DNA of 7,435 nucleotides from assembly GCA_017881545.1 (NCBI GenBank), contig JADGQU010000107.1, positions 1 through 7,435 of the forward strand, in the 5' to 3' direction. Under the pieces are notes generated by a model that saw only the letters and a list, made by a program, of their open reading frames with translations, ran no database searches and was not told the origin of the DNA. The position numbers and the translations under genes are program-made. This document shows positions 5,561 through 7,435 of this stretch, in pieces; position 1 is the stretch's first letter, and the number at the start of each line of letters is the position of its first letter. This DNA comes from Gemmatimonadaceae bacterium. GTDB lineage: Bacteria; Gemmatimonadota; Gemmatimonadetes; Gemmatimonadales; Gemmatimonadaceae.

Positions 5561-6250
5561 TCACCCGTGAGCGGTCGTTCGGGCTCTGTGGTCTGAAGAG
5601 ATCTCAAAGCAGCACTTTGGACGTCCCGAGCGATCGCACCGTTCCTTCACTTCCGCGCCGACGACTTCGGCCACCAGGGAAGTGACGGCTGCACAAACGC
5701 AATGATCCGCTTCCACGGCGCGCGACAGCGGACATGCGCGCCCGACAATGCGGTAGGTCCCGCCCGACTTCTCTACCGACGTCAATCCGCCGAGCGCGTT
5801 GAGCATGTCCGAGGCGCCGTTCACGCGCGACGAAAGCGGGCCCGCATCGTGACTGAAGCCGCGCGCGAGCCGCTTCCCAACGCGCCTCAGAAAGGCGACG
5901 ACCTGTGGACCAGAGGTCCGGTCTCGGAGCTCCTCCAGGCATGCGATCAGGACCGGGGCGTAGGCCCGCGAGAACGCCGCCTCCCCCTCGGGGCTCAGCG
6001 AATAGAGGGAAGCGGGTTTTCCCACCGCGCCGATCCTGCGCACTCCCTCATTCCGCGCTGCTCCCTCGTGCTCGAACGCGTCCAAATGAAAGCGCACGGC
6101 ATTGTCAGTAACGCCGAGGCGTTCGGCAAGGTCGTCGACGGTCCACGAGCCTTCTCTCAACAATGCGAGGAGTCGGGCGCGCGTCGCGTCGCTGCGGGGC
6201 TTCGGCGCTGGTCGGCGGGTTTCAGTCATCTGCCCACAGTTTAACGCCAT
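5561..6250 (-). CDS. SufR-like winged-helix transcriptional regulator with Fe-S cysteine motif
   Basis: This is a 229-residue DNA-binding regulator, probably a repressor. The winged helix lies at about 22-85: helix-turn-helix SWTVDDLAERLGVTDNAVRF, then the wing near RRIGAVGKPASLYSLSPEG. Cysteines in the C-terminal half (numbered from ATG 6250) are 173, 184, 186, 205, 213 and 214. The spacing 173-186-214 equals that of the [4Fe-4S] ligands Cys164-Cys177-Cys205 of cyanobacterial SufR as I recall them, so an Fe-S or other redox/metal sensor is likely. The start is uncertain: ATG 6229 (MTETRRP) would remove seven residues, and neither start has a strong ribosome site. The gene is divergent from the DUF4142/Rieske operon across a perfect inverted repeat, the usual arrangement for an autoregulated repressor. 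No suf genes are in the window, so I give no gene symbol. Confidence 0.85.
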   Translation of the reverse strand: MALNCGQMTETRRPAPKPRSDATRARLLALLREGSWTVDDLAERLGVTDNAVRFHLDAFEHEGAARNEGVRRIGAVGKPASLYSLSPEGEAAFSRAYAPVLIACLEELRDRTSGPQVVAFLRRVGKRLARGFSHDAGPLSSRVNGASDMLNALGGLTSVEKSGGTYRIVGRACPLSRAVEADHCVCAAVTSLVAEVVGAEVKERCDRSGRPKCCFEISSDHRARTTAHG

Positions 6251-6266
6251 CTCTCGAATAAGTCAA
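6238..6266 (-). promoter_or_regulatory. Possible promoter of the regulator gene
   Basis: On the minus strand TTGACT (6266-6261) is followed 17 bases later by TAAACT (6243-6238, 4 of 6). Transcription would then start near 6231, beside ATG 6229, implying a nearly leaderless message for the shorter protein form. A rival pair farther upstream, TGGACC (6312-6307) and CATACT (6290-6285) with a 16-base spacer, would suit ATG 6250 and place the palindrome over the start site. Confidence 0.35.
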
Positions 6267-6284
6267 AGAAAAACTTGACTTATT
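6257..6284. promoter_or_regulatory. Palindromic operator between regulator and DUF4142 operon
   Basis: AATAAGTCAA (6257-6266) and TTGACTTATT (6275-6284) are exact reverse complements around an 8-base A-rich spacer. The element is AT-rich in a GC-rich window, and its size suits a dimeric winged-helix protein. Each arm carries TTGACT, a good -35 hexamer, one facing each way. It is the obvious candidate site for the adjacent regulator. Confidence 0.75.
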
Positions 6285-6301
6285 AGTATGGGCTGGATAA
6301 C
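6275..6301 (+). promoter_or_regulatory. Probable promoter of the DUF4142/Rieske operon
   Basis: TTGACT (6275-6280, 5 of 6 to consensus) lies in the right arm of the palindrome. GATAAC (6296-6301, 4 of 6) follows after 15 bases. Alternatively TAACGT (6298-6303) gives a 17-base spacer but a poorer -10. A repressor on the palindrome would cover the -35. The leader to ATG 6352 would be about 45 bases. Confidence 0.5.
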
Positions 6302-6351
6302 GTCCGGGTCCAGAGCGTCTCACGTCTGGTTTCTCTTTTGGAGGGTTTCGT

Positions 6352-6906
6352 ATGTTTTTGCAAAACCGCAGCATCTTTAGATACAGCACAATTGCAATGC
6401 TGGCCACAGTTTTCGGAGTCCCGGTCGTCGCTGCTCACTCCCAGGCAGGCGCGAGCAAACTCGACGATCCAACGATCGTCGCGATATTTGACGCCGCCAA
6501 TACGTATGATATGGAGACTGGATCGCTTGCCGTCAGCAGGGGCCATACGAAAGCCGTTCGTGACTTTGGGGCGATGCTCGTTCGCGACCACCGAAACGTC
6601 CGGCAGCAGGGCCGGGATTTGGCGAAATCGCTCAAGGTGACGCCGACCCCACCCGGCAAGGACTTCCCTCTCACCAAGGCGCACGTCGCGGCCATGCGCT
6701 CGCTGCGCGGGCTCCGGGGAAGCGCGTTTGATCGCGCATTTCTGAAGCACGAAGTTGACTATCATAATGCGGTGCTCGATGCCGTGACCAAGACACTGTT
6801 GCCGGCGACCCAGAATGCGCAGGTGAAAGACCTGGAGACAAAGGTTGCTCCGGCTTTCGTGGCCCACCGCGACCGTGCGCAGAGCCTCCTCGACCAGCAG
6901 AAGTGA
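6352..6906 (+). CDS. Exported DUF4142 (ferritin-like helical) protein
   Basis: This is a 184-residue secreted or periplasmic protein of unknown function in the DUF4142 family (PF13628). Residues 1-31 are a signal peptide (basic start, hydrophobic 13-27, likely cleavage near AAHSQA). The mature part matches the family pattern: FDAANTYDMETGSLAV (46-61), AVRDFGAMLVRDH (68-80), GSAFDRAFLKHEVDYHNAV (123-141) and VAPAFVAHRDRAQ (165-177). Glu55, Asp79-His80, His133-Glu134, His138 and His172 are spaced along helices as in ferritin-like four-helix bundles, so metal binding is possible but not shown. GGAGGG (6340-6345) lies 6 bases before ATG 6352. The TGA stop overlaps the next gene's GTG start (GTGA), so the two are translationally coupled. 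Many relatives are linked to stress and envelope conditions; the role here is not known. Confidence 0.87.
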   Translation: MFLQNRSIFRYSTIAMLATVFGVPVVAAHSQAGASKLDDPTIVAIFDAANTYDMETGSLAVSRGHTKAVRDFGAMLVRDHRNVRQQGRDLAKSLKVTPTPPGKDFPLTKAHVAAMRSLRGLRGSAFDRAFLKHEVDYHNAVLDAVTKTLLPATQNAQVKDLETKVAPAFVAHRDRAQSLLDQQK

Positions 6907-7435
6907 CCGAACATTCCGATGAGCTGACCGGCCCTGACCTGACCAAGGGTCTCGAGGTCAGTAGCATTCGTCCGGGTCAGCTCATCGCGGGTCACGCGTT
7001 TGGCGAACCGGTGCTGCTCGTTCACGTCGAGCCGAATTGGTTCGCCGTAGGTGGGAAGTGCACGCACTACGGAGCCCCGCTCGATCAAGGCGTCCTCGTC
7101 AGCGAGACCATTCGGTGCCCCTGGCACCACGGCTGCTTCGATCTGCACAACGGGGCGGCGTCCTGTGCGCCCCCGCTCAACGACCTGCCTACGTACGACG
7201 TCGCGGTCGAGAGCAACATCGTACGAGTCACCGGCAAGAGAGATCACGGACAGGTAAAGGGCGAGAGCCACCGCGCTCGCGGATCTACTGCACCGGAGCG
7301 GGTGCTGTTCGAGGAAAAACCCACCTTCGGCCCCGAGTCGGTTGTGATCATCGGTGGCGGCGCCGCTGGCAATGCCTGCGCCGAGATGCTGAGGCGTGAG
7401 GCGTATCGAGGCCCGGTCACTGTCATCGATCCGGA
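6903..7435 (+). CDS. Rieske [2Fe-2S] / FAD-dependent oxidoreductase, 3' end outside the window
   Basis: 177 codons are present; the frame is open to the window edge. The N-terminal domain (about 9-112) is a Rieske ferredoxin with cluster ligands Cys53, His55 (CTHYGAPL) and Cys72, His75 (CPWHHGCFDL). After a charged linker (112-143) comes the FAD-binding Rossmann strand VVIIGGGAAGNACAEML (147-163) with G-x-G-x2-G at 151-156, ending in VTVIDP. This order matches Rieske-FAD proteins related to eukaryotic AIFM3, of roughly 500 residues, which pass electrons between NAD(P)H, FAD and a 2Fe-2S cluster. The start is GTG 6903, overlapping the DUF4142 stop as GTGA, with only a weak purine-rich stretch upstream. 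There is no signal peptide, so it is cytosolic while its operon partner is exported. Acceptor and NAD(P)-binding part are not visible. Confidence 0.88.
   Translation, partial: MTEHSDELTGPDLTKGLEVSSIRPGQLIAGHAFGEPVLLVHVEPNWFAVGGKCTHYGAPLDQGVLVSETIRCPWHHGCFDLHNGAASCAPPLNDLPTYDVAVESNIVRVTGKRDHGQVKGESHRARGSTAPERVLFEEKPTFGPESVVIIGGGAAGNACAEMLRREAYRGPVTVIDP

Noticed and set aside
5598..5619. GAGATCTC palindrome and CAAAG/CTTTG hairpin near the end of the regulator gene
   Set aside because: Short, within coding sequence, and without a T tract in either direction, so not supported as a terminator.
6762..7271. 169-codon open frame on the - strand opposite the DUF4142/Rieske genes
   Set aside because: It is antisense to the DUF4142 helices and the Rieske ligand motifs, and its own translation shows no family pattern.

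Overview
The window looks like chromosomal DNA from a high-GC, free-living bacterium. The short cupredoxin lipoproteins, a deoxyhypusine-synthase-like enzyme in a bacterium and the GreA sequence style suggest Gemmatimonadota or a similar soil phylum. That assignment comes from protein style only; no rRNA or tRNA is present. Genes are tightly packed, with no gene-free stretch over 300 bases. I see no tRNA, rRNA, CRISPR array, insertion sequence or phage gene.

Left part (1-2015): a small cupredoxin lipoprotein gene (+) converges, with an 8-base gap, on a gene for a cytosolic type I phosphodiesterase / alkaline-phosphatase-superfamily enzyme (-). The phosphatase starts at TTG. A perfect 12-bp inverted repeat lies just inside its 3' end.

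Middle (2135-5020): a two-gene operon encodes a LOG-type Rossmann protein (TIGR00730 family) and a bacterial deoxyhypusine-synthase-like protein. The genes overlap by 17 bases, and both proteins have basic, probably disordered N-terminal tails. A strong hairpin plus T-tract follows, then a greA-type transcript cleavage factor. A sigma70-like promoter places its predicted start site at the foot of the hairpin, so this could be a greA leader/attenuator as well as the operon terminator.

Right part (5163-7435): a second cupredoxin lipoprotein (+) converges with a winged-helix regulator (-). The regulator's C-terminal cysteines follow the SufR [4Fe-4S] spacing. Divergent from it, across a 101-base region holding a perfect 10-bp inverted repeat, is a DUF4142 exported protein (+). 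That gene is coupled by a GTGA overlap to a Rieske-FAD oxidoreductase that starts at GTG and runs off the window.

The right-hand cluster is the most interesting system: a probable Fe-S/redox-sensing repressor, a symmetric operator carrying a -35-like hexamer in each arm, and a target operon whose second product is itself an Fe-S flavoprotein. The LOG/DHS-like operon is the second point of interest, because neither substrate is obvious in a bacterium lacking eIF5A.
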